Shown here: in pieces, positions 27,288 to 34,676 of the stretch
How positions within the stretch are numbered: position 1 is the stretch's first letter
Layout: every line of letters begins with the position of its first letter
DNA from: Prevotella sp.
Lineage (GTDB): Bacteria > Bacteroidota > Bacteroidia > Bacteroidales > Bacteroidaceae
DNA: 64,000 bases
Direction: 5' to 3'
Assembly: GCA_022641735.1 (NCBI GenBank)
Contig: JALCDQ010000001.1
Coordinates: forward strand, 124,001-188,000
The notes under the pieces: generated by a model
Databases searched by the model: none
The model's input: the letters and a program-made list of their open reading frames with translations, nothing else
What the model was told of the DNA's origin: nothing
Made by a program: the position numbers and the translations under genes

Positions 27288-27381
27288 CAGAAGATAAGCT
27301 GCATTTTGGCATAATATTCAAGCATGCTTGATGATTCTGCTCTCGATATGCATTATCCTTGTACCTTAAAATAAGTGTTTT

Positions 27382-28722
27382 ATGACAAAGAAAATATTTA
27401 AACGTAAAATCTACGACCGTTTGCTTGCGTGGAAACAAGAAGAAAACGGAGAGAGTGCTATTCTCATCCAAGGTCCACGCCGTGTTGGCAAATCCACCAT
27501 CGCTGAGGATTTTGCACGTCGTGAGTATAAGTCCTATATTCTGATAGATTTTTCTAAGGTCTCAGGTGAAATAAAGTCTCTCTTTGATGACCTTACAGAT
27601 CTTAACTACATATTTCTTAGGTTACAGACTGCATATAAGGTAGAACTTCACGAAAGAGACTCTGTCATTATATTTGATGAAGTACAGTTGGCACCTAAGG
27701 CTCGACAGGCTATCAAGCATCTTGTCAAAGATCATCGTTATGACTACATAGAAACAGGTTCGCTGATTTCGATTAAGAAGAATGTAAAAGGCATCCTTAT
27801 TCCCAGTGAAGAGGATAAAATCGATATGTACCCGATGGATTATGAAGAATTCAGATGGGCATTGGGTGATGAAGTGACAATTCCATTGCTGAGGAAGTTC
27901 TTTGGACTCAAGAAGCCTTTGGGTGATGCTGTCCATCGCAAGATGATGCGTGATTTCAGACTTTATATGCTTGTTGGCGGTATGCCTCAAGCTGTGGAAA
28001 AATACATTGAGACTAATAATCTTAGCAAGGTGGACGAAGTGAAACGCCGCATTCTGAATCTATATGAGGACGACTTCAGAAAGATAGATTCTAGTGGTAT
28101 CATGAGTGATATATTTGATTCCATCCCGGCTCAACTAACTTCAAATGCTCGTCGTTTCAAGGCTGCTACGGCTAACGATGGAACCCGTCATGAAGTGATA
28201 ACAGAACTGATTCCCGACATGGTCGATTCCATGACCATCAGACAGGCTCTTCATGCCAATGACCCCGCTACTGGATTATCAATGAACCTTGACCTTGATG
28301 CCTATAAGCTATTCTTGTGTGACACAGGCCTTTTTGTGACATTGGCATTTAAGGACAAGGATGTAACAGAGAATATAATTTATAATAAATTGCTGAGTGA
28401 TAAGCTAAGTGCCAATCTTGGCTATGTGTATGAGAACGTAGTAGCCCAAATGCTTGTGGCGCGTGGTGACAGACTCTTCTATCACACCTTTCCCAACGAA
28501 AGTGGCAAACACAACTATGAGATAGATTTTCTGCTTTCACGTGGTAATAAGATATGTCCGATAGAAGTCAAGTCGTCTGGCTATAAGACGCATGCTTCCT
28601 TAGATGCATTCTGCGAGAAATTTTCTTCACGTATAGGAGAAAAATATCTTATCTATACAAAGGATTATTTCCGTGACAAAGACGTGACTTACTTGCCCGT
28701 ATATATGACAGGTCTGATATAA
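27382..28722 (+). CDS. AAA_14/DUF4143 ATPase
   Basis: This 446-aa protein of the AAA_14-DUF4143 type has Walker A GPRRVGKST (about residue 33) and Walker B VIIFDEVQLAPKARQAIKHLV, followed by TGSLIS. A middle region holds MLVGGMPQAVEKYIETNN, and a C-terminal nuclease-like domain has EIDFLLSRGNKICPIEVKSSGY, resembling a PD-(D/E)XK core. Such genes are abundant and often present in several copies in Bacteroidota; their function is unknown, with defence or DNA transactions suggested. It stands alone with an elaborate upstream region. Confidence 0.88.
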   Translation: MTKKIFKRKIYDRLLAWKQEENGESAILIQGPRRVGKSTIAEDFARREYKSYILIDFSKVSGEIKSLFDDLTDLNYIFLRLQTAYKVELHERDSVIIFDEVQLAPKARQAIKHLVKDHRYDYIETGSLISIKKNVKGILIPSEEDKIDMYPMDYEEFRWALGDEVTIPLLRKFFGLKKPLGDAVHRKMMRDFRLYMLVGGMPQAVEKYIETNNLSKVDEVKRRILNLYEDDFRKIDSSGIMSDIFDSIPAQLTSNARRFKAATANDGTRHEVITELIPDMVDSMTIRQALHANDPATGLSMNLDLDAYKLFLCDTGLFVTLAFKDKDVTENIIYNKLLSDKLSANLGYVYENVVAQMLVARGDRLFYHTFPNESGKHNYEIDFLLSRGNKICPIEVKSSGYKTHASLDAFCEKFSSRIGEKYLIYTKDYFRDKDVTYLPVYMTGLI

Positions 28723-28835
28723 ACACCGACTAATCTTCAAATATTTCTATTCAATTCACCGGATAAAAAGCAAAAAATGGAACTTCACATCACGTGCAAT
28801 TCCATTCGAGAGAGGGTTTTATGGGAACTAAAACC

Positions 28836-29243
28836 TTATTCTTCCGTCGGCTCTGATTTGGGCTCTTTCTTCTCCATATAGCGTTGGATGAAGAAGGAGG
28901 CAAGAAGTCCTAAGCCCACACCGCAGGCGATGATAATCCAATAGCCTACATTCGCTATGTCCAAACCACCAATGAGGCAGTCTACCGAATAACCTACTCC
29001 CAAACCTAAGAGTACGCATGAGGCGCGAAGAGTGCCGTAATTCTTGGTGTCCTTTTCTTGTTCCGGTTTGACAATCAATAACTTAGCCGTTTCCGCATCT
29101 ACATGATTCTCAATGATAGACTTGCGGATTTCACTCTCAATCTGTCGTTTTCTCATCTGTGCAATCATGCCAAAAACAATGGCTACGATAGGGATTGACA
29201 TCGTGAGAACCACTGCAAATAAACCTATAACACTATTATCCAT
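28836..29243 (-). CDS. DUF6249-like membrane protein
   Basis: This 135-aa protein has an N-terminal membrane helix (VIGLFAVVLTMSIPIVAIVFGMIAQMRKRQIE), a cytosolic charged segment (IRKSIIENHVDAETAKLLIV) and two more helices near residues 72-110, ending in an acidic tail (KKEPKSEPTEE). The layout matches DUF6249, a Bacteroidota family found with ECF sigma genes. It is third in the sigma operon, 19 nt after the 105-aa membrane protein, and may take part in sigma control. Confidence 0.75.
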   Translation of the reverse strand: MDNSVIGLFAVVLTMSIPIVAIVFGMIAQMRKRQIESEIRKSIIENHVDAETAKLLIVKPEQEKDTKNYGTLRASCVLLGLGVGYSVDCLIGGLDIANVGYWIIIACGVGLGLLASFFIQRYMEKKEPKSEPTEE

Positions 29244-29262
29244 AATTTAAATATTTAATTGA

Positions 29263-29580
29263 TTAAACTTCCATTTTAAACTCACTGATGGCTTTTGATG
29301 ACAAGATGAGCGTCGAGACGGCAAGTATTGCCACACTGACCATCATCGGCAGGGTCTTTCCGAGAGAGAGAAGATGATAGCAGGTGAAGCCCATCAGCAG
29401 TATCACAAGCGGCAATCCGAAGGCAAACGCTATCATGCGCACCCAGTTGCGGGCCTTCGTTTTGCGGGCAGAGCGCTTCACTGTGCGCATCACTCGGCCG
29501 TTAACCTCATCGAGCAACTGCTCTCTCTGCAAGGCCTCTTGTATCAGAGTCTCCAACTCCTGTTCATTCATTTCCTTCAT
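29263..29580 (-). CDS. Small membrane protein, candidate anti-sigma partner
   Basis: This 105-aa protein has a soluble N-terminal part of about 45 residues (MNEQELETLIQEALQREQLLDEVNGRVMRTVKRSARKTKARNW) and two membrane helices (about 46-66 and 78-96). Its gene overlaps the end of the sigma factor gene by 17 nt, the usual position for an anti-sigma factor. The N-terminal part is too short to be a classical zinc anti-sigma domain and has no HxxxCxxC. The role is inferred from position only. Confidence 0.65.
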   Translation of the reverse strand: MKEMNEQELETLIQEALQREQLLDEVNGRVMRTVKRSARKTKARNWVRMIAFAFGLPLVILLMGFTCYHLLSLGKTLPMMVSVAILAVSTLILSSKAISEFKMEV

Positions 29581-30100
29581 TTTGCATCTGTTTTCTTAAT
29601 CGTTCTCTAATTCTGTGCAGTTTTACAAGCACATTGGCTTGCGTCATCTTGAGAGTTTCGGCCACCTCCGATGTCTTCATCTGCTGATAATAGAACATCT
29701 TCAGTATGCGCCGTTCTTCCTCCGGCAGGGTACTTACAGCCCTTTCCATCACCTGCAACCGCCGCTCATGGTCTTCTGAGAATCCTTCCTGTTCTGCCAC
29801 TTCCACGCGTTGCTCGTCAAGGGAAGCCGTCGGTCGTTGCCGCTCTTTGCGTAAGGCATCCAGCGAGAGATGTATTGCGATAGTCGTAATCCATGAGCCC
29901 AAGCTCGCTCCTTGCCAGTTCTCGAGGCTGCTGAAGGCTCGGATGAAGGCTTGCTGAGTGATGTCTTTCGCCATCTCCTCACGGTGCACCAGGGTCATGG
30001 TCTTCGAGAATACGAGTCCCGAATATCGGTTCATTATCTCGCCATAGCTTTGGGTGTCGCCCTGCTGCAATATCTTTTTTACTATCTCTTGATCGTCCAT
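29564..30100 (-). CDS. ECF-type RNA polymerase sigma factor
   Basis: This 178-aa sigma-70 family protein has region 2 (YGEIMNRYSGLVFSKTMTLVHREEMAKDITQQAFIRAFSSLENWQGASLGSWITTIAIHLSLDALRKE) and region 4 (AVSTLPEEERRILKMFYYQQMKTSEVAETLKMTQANVLVKLHRIRERLRKQM), with no region 3, so it is an ECF sigma of the RpoE-like type. It leads a three-gene operon with two membrane proteins. A TAATTTTG -7 box at 30137-30144 on the minus strand is the likely promoter. Confidence 0.93.
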   Translation of the reverse strand: MDDQEIVKKILQQGDTQSYGEIMNRYSGLVFSKTMTLVHREEMAKDITQQAFIRAFSSLENWQGASLGSWITTIAIHLSLDALRKERQRPTASLDEQRVEVAEQEGFSEDHERRLQVMERAVSTLPEEERRILKMFYYQQMKTSEVAETLKMTQANVLVKLHRIRERLRKQMQNEGNE

Positions 30101-30136
30101 TTTTGAATGTCTAACACTTTAAAGACCGACAAAAGG

Positions 30137-30144
30137 CAAAATTA
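30137..30144 (-). promoter_or_regulatory. Promoter -7 box of the ECF sigma operon
   Basis: The minus strand reads TAATTTTG, a TAnnTTTG match 37 nt before the sigma start. It looks like a housekeeping-type promoter rather than an obvious autoregulated ECF site. Confidence 0.55.
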
Positions 30145-30486
30145 TTACATCTTGAAGGCAACTTTTTTTCAAAAACCCTCGATGCCGATGTGTTCGGTGC
30201 ATTGTTCCCATCCAATGCTTGCAGGCCTTGAGCGTGGCCTATCTCGGCATGTACTTCTGCGGAAGAGAATGGATTGCAGAGGCCGATGCAGGCAGAATCC
30301 CAATATCCCAGAATGTCCAATAAGTCAAAGAGCGCTTCGTCATCTCATCGCTTCCGGATAGCGGAAAGACGGCTTTCTTCAGGGTTCTTTTCGGATGCCG
30401 TCCTGATTCGTATCTGTGGCGCCTTCAGACACATCAGAAATCGGCCATGCGATTCGTCCCCTTTCGTGGTGCGAAAGATTGCCAAC

Positions 30487-30565
30487 CGAGAGCAGAATCA
30501 TCAATGCTTGCTTTTGATGTCGTGCCAAGGTGCAGCTTATCTTCGCTTTTCACAATGCAAAGATA
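30487..30565 (-). repeat. Interspersed repeat with dyad-embedded -7 box (second copy)
   Basis: The minus strand reads TATCTTTGC-N10-GCGAAGATAAGCTGCA, then TTGGCA and TTGATGATTCTGCTCTCG. The 5' leader of the DUF4143 gene at 27280-27350 has TATCTTTGCA, GAAGATAAGCTGCA, TTGGCA and TTGATGATTCTGCTCTCG in the same order. No gene follows this copy. A third, partial copy lies at 62483-62508. Confidence 0.75.
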
Positions 30566-30596
30566 CTACAAACGAAAAGCAAAAGGGGAATTATCG

Positions 30597-30656
30597 CGAC
30601 TTATCGAGACTTATCGGGACTTATCGCGACTTATCGAGACTTATCGGGACTTATCG
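30597..30656. repeat. Minisatellite of 10-bp units in a 30-bp higher-order repeat
   Basis: Six 10-bp units cgacttatcg, agacttatcg, ggacttatcg occur twice in the same order, giving two identical 30-bp blocks. A partial unit (ttatcg) precedes them. No gene is evident in this part of the gap. Confidence 0.9.
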
Positions 30657-30693
30657 AAAGCGGAAAGTACGATAAACAGAGGGATTGCGAGAG

Positions 30694-30885
30694 TTTTGTA
30701 ACAAATGTAACAAATGTAACACCCATTTTTAGTACCTTCCTGTTTTCTGAGGAAAAAAATTGGGAAATATAACTTAATAATATATATATAATAATTAATA
30801 TTATTATATATATATTATTAAACTGAAGTCCGAAAAACGGAAGGTACTAAATTTAACTGTTACAAACGTTACAAACGTTACAAAA
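30694..30885. repeat. 192-nt inverted repeat with TGTAAC iterons and perfect AT palindrome
   Basis: The left arm 30694-30747 (TTTTGTAACAAATGTAACAA...TTTTTAGTACCTTCC) and the right arm 30832-30885 are imperfect inverted copies of 54 nt. Each arm carries three GTAAC iterons 9 nt apart. Between them lies a 48-nt palindrome (30774-30821) with 22-bp perfect arms made only of A and T and a TAAT loop. No gene is nearby; 30101-31589 as a whole has no convincing CDS. Confidence 0.85.
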
Positions 30886-31103
30886 TCATCCGATTCATCC
30901 ATTCTGAAAGGAGAAACCAACGTTTCACGCCCCTACTTGACCAGCCCATAAGTTGAGATGAAATGCCTTCGATAAATTGAATCTGAAGGAAGACGAAAGT
31001 GCCCACATGCCTGCTCTCCTATGCCCTTTTCATCTATTCTGACCTTTGACCTGCGAGATTAGGTAAAATCGTATTTTTCGGTTTAAAGATTATGTTAAAA
31101 GAT

Positions 31104-31134
31104 TTGGAATTTCAGATTTTTTTTCCTATCTTTG
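31104..31134 (+). promoter_or_regulatory. Orphan promoter (TTG-N20-TATCTTTG) without a downstream gene
   Basis: TTG at 31104-31106 and TATCTTTG at 31127-31134, 20 nt apart, form a strong promoter match. A 7-bp inverted repeat TGTATCA/TGATACA (31133-31139, 31153-31159) sits at the expected transcription start. Downstream is only a 16-codon ORF (MLAEPDTPDPFMVESL), so a small RNA or a gene remnant is possible. Confidence 0.55.
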
Positions 31135-31540
31135 TATCATGCTTGCTGAACCTGATACACCTGACCCCTTCATGGTGGAATCCCTGTAAAAAGGGAGGAT
31201 TTCGGGCTCAAAAAATAACTGAAATGAATGGGCACAAAGAACCCCTGTTCCCAAAATGACACTCTCGCGCCATGCTTTTCTACGCCATCGCATCGGCACA
31301 GACATTTGGGGGCTTGAATCAGGGGATTTCTCGAAGATGGAGTGCTATCGTGCCCGAAAAAATCAGGACAACTCGGCATCGTGGCGTTGATTGCTATGAC
31401 GAGAATGACGAGTGAAAGGAAGTGATGCGGAGAGCGGCGACATTACTTTTGGGATAGGTATGCACCTTGCCGATGACACTGCGGATTAAAAGCTACATGG
31501 AGTCAACCTAAATCAGGAAACTACAGACACGTGAAAAAGA

Positions 31541-31585
31541 TTTTTGTAACGTTTGTAACAAATGTAACACCCGATTTTAGTACCT
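31541..31585 (+). repeat. Third copy of the TGTAAC-iteron arm
   Basis: TTTTTGTAACGTTTGTAACAAATGTAACACCCGATTTTAGTACCT, quoted here as consecutive pieces of one 45-nt match, parallels the left arm at 30694 in the same direction. It ends 4 nt from the histidine kinase stop codon. Confidence 0.8.
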
Positions 31586-31589
31586 CACA

Positions 31590-32660
31590 TCAGTCTGATT
31601 TGTTGGCATTCTTCATGTTCACGGTGAAAGTATGCAATTGCTCCTTGAAGTCGTAGCTGACCGTCCATTTATAATAATCACATACCTGCCTTACGATGGC
31701 CAATCCCAATCCATTGCCTCGCTGATTGCGCGCAGGATTATGAAAACGGCTGAAAAGCATTTCTGTATCTAACTTCGGAGAAAGCGAATAGTTGCTCACT
31801 TCCAGCCTATCCGTATCGAGCACTATCTTCACATTCATGCCTTCCTCCGCATTGCGAAGGGCGTTCACCACCAGATTGTTTACCAATACCTCCACCAATA
31901 TCCGATTTGCATCCAGCTTCACATCGGCTTTTTGAATTAAGGAAATGCCTGTAGGATAGAGCCTTTCATAACCCGGCATCAGTTCCTGAATGACCTCCGA
32001 TAAAGAGAATACTTCCTTATCCTCATATTGTTTGTTCTCGATTTTCGCCAAAAGAAGCAGACTCTTATTGAGATGGTCTAATCGTCGGGTCACCGAATAC
32101 ATATTATCTACGATGTCGGATTCCTTTTCACTCAAGTTTTCTTGCAGCAACATGTCGAGGTCGGCACGGATAACAGCAATGGGAGTCTGCAACTCATGGG
32201 AAGCATTCTCCGTGAATTCCTTCTGTATTTTATAGCTTCGGGTATCCCTTTCAAGCAAGTCGGTAAGCGAAGACGACAACTGATTGAACTCCCTGACATT
32301 GGTTTCATGAAAAGTGGGGACCTCATCCTTGCCTAATTTGAAGTGCTCTATCTTCTGCAAAATCTCATAAAAAGGAGTCCATAGATTCTTGGTAACCAAG
32401 CGGATAGTCAGCAAGACAGAAGCTCCTACGGCAATGGCAATGAGCACATATTGGAACAACATGCCCACCATTACATCACGCTCAAGGTCGATATCCTCAT
32501 CAATCTTTTGCCCTGCCTTATAAGACTTCACCACGTCTATCAGGTCTTCAGCATAATAGCGGGTGGTTACATAGTAAAAAACAGGTATGCACAAAATCAG
32601 GATTACCACGATGACTATCGTGAGCCTGGTCATTGTCTTGTTGAGTAGAGTTTTCGTCAT
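31590..32660 (-). CDS. Two-component sensor histidine kinase
   Basis: This 356-aa inner-membrane kinase has two membrane helices (about residues 12-32 and 68-90) around a short periplasmic loop of about 35 residues, then a HAMP-like linker. The HisKA box FTENASHELQTPIAVIRADLDML carries the phospho-accepting His, and the HATPase has NLVVNALRNAEEG and RGNGLGLAIVRQVCDYY. The short sensor loop recalls PhoR/PmrB-type kinases that sense the membrane or cationic compounds. It follows the response regulator by 4 nt. Confidence 0.94.
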   Translation of the reverse strand: MTKTLLNKTMTRLTIVIVVILILCIPVFYYVTTRYYAEDLIDVVKSYKAGQKIDEDIDLERDVMVGMLFQYVLIAIAVGASVLLTIRLVTKNLWTPFYEILQKIEHFKLGKDEVPTFHETNVREFNQLSSSLTDLLERDTRSYKIQKEFTENASHELQTPIAVIRADLDMLLQENLSEKESDIVDNMYSVTRRLDHLNKSLLLLAKIENKQYEDKEVFSLSEVIQELMPGYERLYPTGISLIQKADVKLDANRILVEVLVNNLVVNALRNAEEGMNVKIVLDTDRLEVSNYSLSPKLDTEMLFSRFHNPARNQRGNGLGLAIVRQVCDYYKWTVSYDFKEQLHTFTVNMKNANKSD

Positions 32661-32664
32661 AGGC

Positions 32665-33339
32665 CTAAACTATCCATTTATAACCAGCCCCATAGAGAGT
32701 TCTGATGCATTCAGGACAGCCCGTACTATCGAGTTTTCGCTTCAAATTCTTGATATGAGTGAATACGATGTTGAAGTTATCCATCATATCCGCCATCTCT
32801 CCTGTTAAGTGCTCGGCTATCGCCATCTTTGAGATTACCTTGCCGCTATTGCACACCAAGAAGAGCAAAAGTTCATATTCCGTCTTCGTAAGGGACAGCA
32901 TTTGTCCGTTAGCCTTTGCCTCTTTGCTCTGCATATTGATTTCCACAGGACCGCTTTTGAGCAGGTTGTTGTTGTGGGAATAACGCCGGCGCATGAGCGC
33001 AAAGACGCGAATCTTCAGTTCTGAGAGGTTGAAAGGCTTGGAGATGTAATCATCCGCACCAATCTCAAGACCCTCAATCTTGTCATCGACACTGTCTTTT
33101 GCCGACACGATAATCACCCCTGTATCGGGCTTATGCTGCTTGATATGGCGAAGCACATCAAGCCCATTACCATCCGGCAACATCAAGTCGAGCAAGACGC
33201 AATCGTAATCGTAGACACCCACCTTCATCAGCGCATCGCTGATAGTGAATGCCTGTTCGCAAAGGTACTCGTCAGCAGAAAGAAATTTCACGATACTGTC
33301 TGACAGCCTTCGCTCATCTTCAACAATCAATATCTTCAT
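32665..33339 (-). CDS. OmpR-family response regulator
   Basis: This 224-aa protein has a receiver domain (KILIVEDERRLSDSIVKFL; phospho-acceptor Asp in VLLDLMLPDGNGLDVL; switch Lys in DYISKPFNLSEL) and a C-terminal winged-helix DNA-binding domain (LSLTKTEYELLLFLVCNSGKVISKMAIAEHL; FTHIKNLKRKLDSTG). I start at MKILIVEDE rather than 12 residues upstream, as is usual for the family. It lies between the ArnT-like gene and its cognate kinase in one operon. Confidence 0.94.
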   Translation of the reverse strand: MKILIVEDERRLSDSIVKFLSADEYLCEQAFTISDALMKVGVYDYDCVLLDLMLPDGNGLDVLRHIKQHKPDTGVIIVSAKDSVDDKIEGLEIGADDYISKPFNLSELKIRVFALMRRRYSHNNNLLKSGPVEINMQSKEAKANGQMLSLTKTEYELLLFLVCNSGKVISKMAIAEHLTGEMADMMDNFNIVFTHIKNLKRKLDSTGCPECIRTLYGAGYKWIV

Positions 33340-33386
33340 CTTATAATAGTGCAAAATTAATAAAATAAATGACAAACAAGAAATAA

Positions 33387-34676
33387 TTACATAGTTTTTA
33401 CACTTGGATTAATAGCAGGCATGCTCAATCCTATGAAGAAAATGGCCATTAAAACACCATAAGCAATCAACTGCAAAGTCTGGCTAAGCGTATGATGGCG
33501 GGCTTCATAAATAGCTTTTCCACTCATCAACGTCAAGGCTCCTGAAGCGAAATAGACTGATACATTATTCAACCATTGCATTCCTGAAAGCTTCGACAAC
33601 AAAATGATGACCGGTATGGAGAAGCAGAAAAGGAAGGCAGGCACCAATGCGAGGATTTTAGCCCACTTCTCCTCCTCAAAGCGCGCGATAAGACTTGCGG
33701 AGAGAAAGACGGCAAAGGGGAATGCCGGCAACAAGTAGATGGCCAGCTTACCACTGATGAGTGACAACAAAACGATGCTGGAAAAGACGATACTGAAAAA
33801 GAAACGCTGTAAATCAGTGAGATAGACGCGCCTGTAAAGAGCCACTCCCATCGCTCCTATCATCAATAAAGTCCATGGTTGCCAAGCATAAAGGACCGAT
33901 ATCAAGTAATAATAGAACGGGCGATTATGATGGAAAGAGTTCACCGCACGACCAACCGTCTGATGGAAAAGCAGGTTGTTTATATAGTCAGGACCGCCTT
34001 CCAGATAGGTAGCCGTAAACCAAAGGCCACACGCGACAACGAGTATCAGCCAGAAACGCCATCCGAAACACTTAGCGGCAAAGCGTGTCTGCTTCTTCAA
34101 AACAAGAAAGGTGATGATGCCCACAACGGGAATCAGCAGTCCTAAAGGTCCTTTTGTGAAGATGGCAAGGAACACCCAAAGCGCAAACAAAAAGTTTTCC
34201 TTGGGGGAATATTTCTGATACATCCGCCAAAACGAGCGCAAGGCAAGGAGTATGAAAAAACTCATGAGCATATCCATCCTTACCACAAAGGCCGCACCCA
34301 CAAACAAACCGCACGACATCAGCATCAAACAGGCCGTCAGACGATGACCAGCATCCATCTCCTCAGCCATCCAGTCGTTGATGATTTTCGTCATCCATAT
34401 AGCTGGAATAAAGGAAAACAGACTCAAATAAATCATCTGATAACCACCCGTAAGCCAGCGGCAAAGCATCACAATCCATATATAAAGAGGTGGTTTGTCG
34501 GCATAAGGCACTCCATTCAGTGTGAAAGAGAAGAAATGACCCTCACGGAGAGCCTCGTTGGCAATGGTCAGATAGCGCATTTCATTCTCCGGTGTAAACG
34601 TTCGGAGTATTAAAATTGGAATGAAGGCAACGATGACGAAGAACCACATCGTATCAAACTTCAGGAAACTTTTCAT
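33387..34676 (-). CDS. ArnT-like GT39/GT83-family glycosyltransferase
   Basis: This 429-aa polytopic membrane protein has the dolichyl-P-mannose mannosyltransferase/ArnT signature near its N-terminus (FTPENEMRYLTIANEALREGHFFSFTLNGVPYADKPPLYIW), with about eleven further helices. ArnT adds aminoarabinose to lipid A from an undecaprenyl carrier; related Bacteroidota enzymes use other sugars. It is shorter than E. coli ArnT (about 550 aa), lacking most of the periplasmic C-terminal domain. It overlaps the PAP2 gene by 4 nt. Confidence 0.85.
   Translation of the reverse strand: MKSFLKFDTMWFFVIVAFIPILILRTFTPENEMRYLTIANEALREGHFFSFTLNGVPYADKPPLYIWIVMLCRWLTGGYQMIYLSLFSFIPAIWMTKIINDWMAEEMDAGHRLTACLMLMSCGLFVGAAFVVRMDMLMSFFILLALRSFWRMYQKYSPKENFLFALWVFLAIFTKGPLGLLIPVVGIITFLVLKKQTRFAAKCFGWRFWLILVVACGLWFTATYLEGGPDYINNLLFHQTVGRAVNSFHHNRPFYYYLISVLYAWQPWTLLMIGAMGVALYRRVYLTDLQRFFFSIVFSSIVLLSLISGKLAIYLLPAFPFAVFLSASLIARFEEEKWAKILALVPAFLFCFSIPVIILLSKLSGMQWLNNVSVYFASGALTLMSGKAIYEARHHTLSQTLQLIAYGVLMAIFFIGLSMPAINPSVKTM

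Noticed and set aside
28815-28835. GGTTTTA/TAAAACC hairpin after the DUF6249 gene as a terminator
   Set aside because: The stem is only 7 bp of mainly A-T pairs and is not followed by a T-run on the minus strand.
30111-30320. 69-aa ORF upstream of the ECF sigma gene
   Set aside because: It covers the sigma promoter and has no start signal or family resemblance.
30597-30656. Possible CRISPR or regulatory operator array
   Set aside because: Units of 10 bp without spacers are a minisatellite; no adjacent gene is positioned to be regulated.
31170-31379. 69-aa ORF on the minus strand
   Set aside because: No domain, no promoter or start context, and odd composition; it lies in a gene-free gap and is likely chance.
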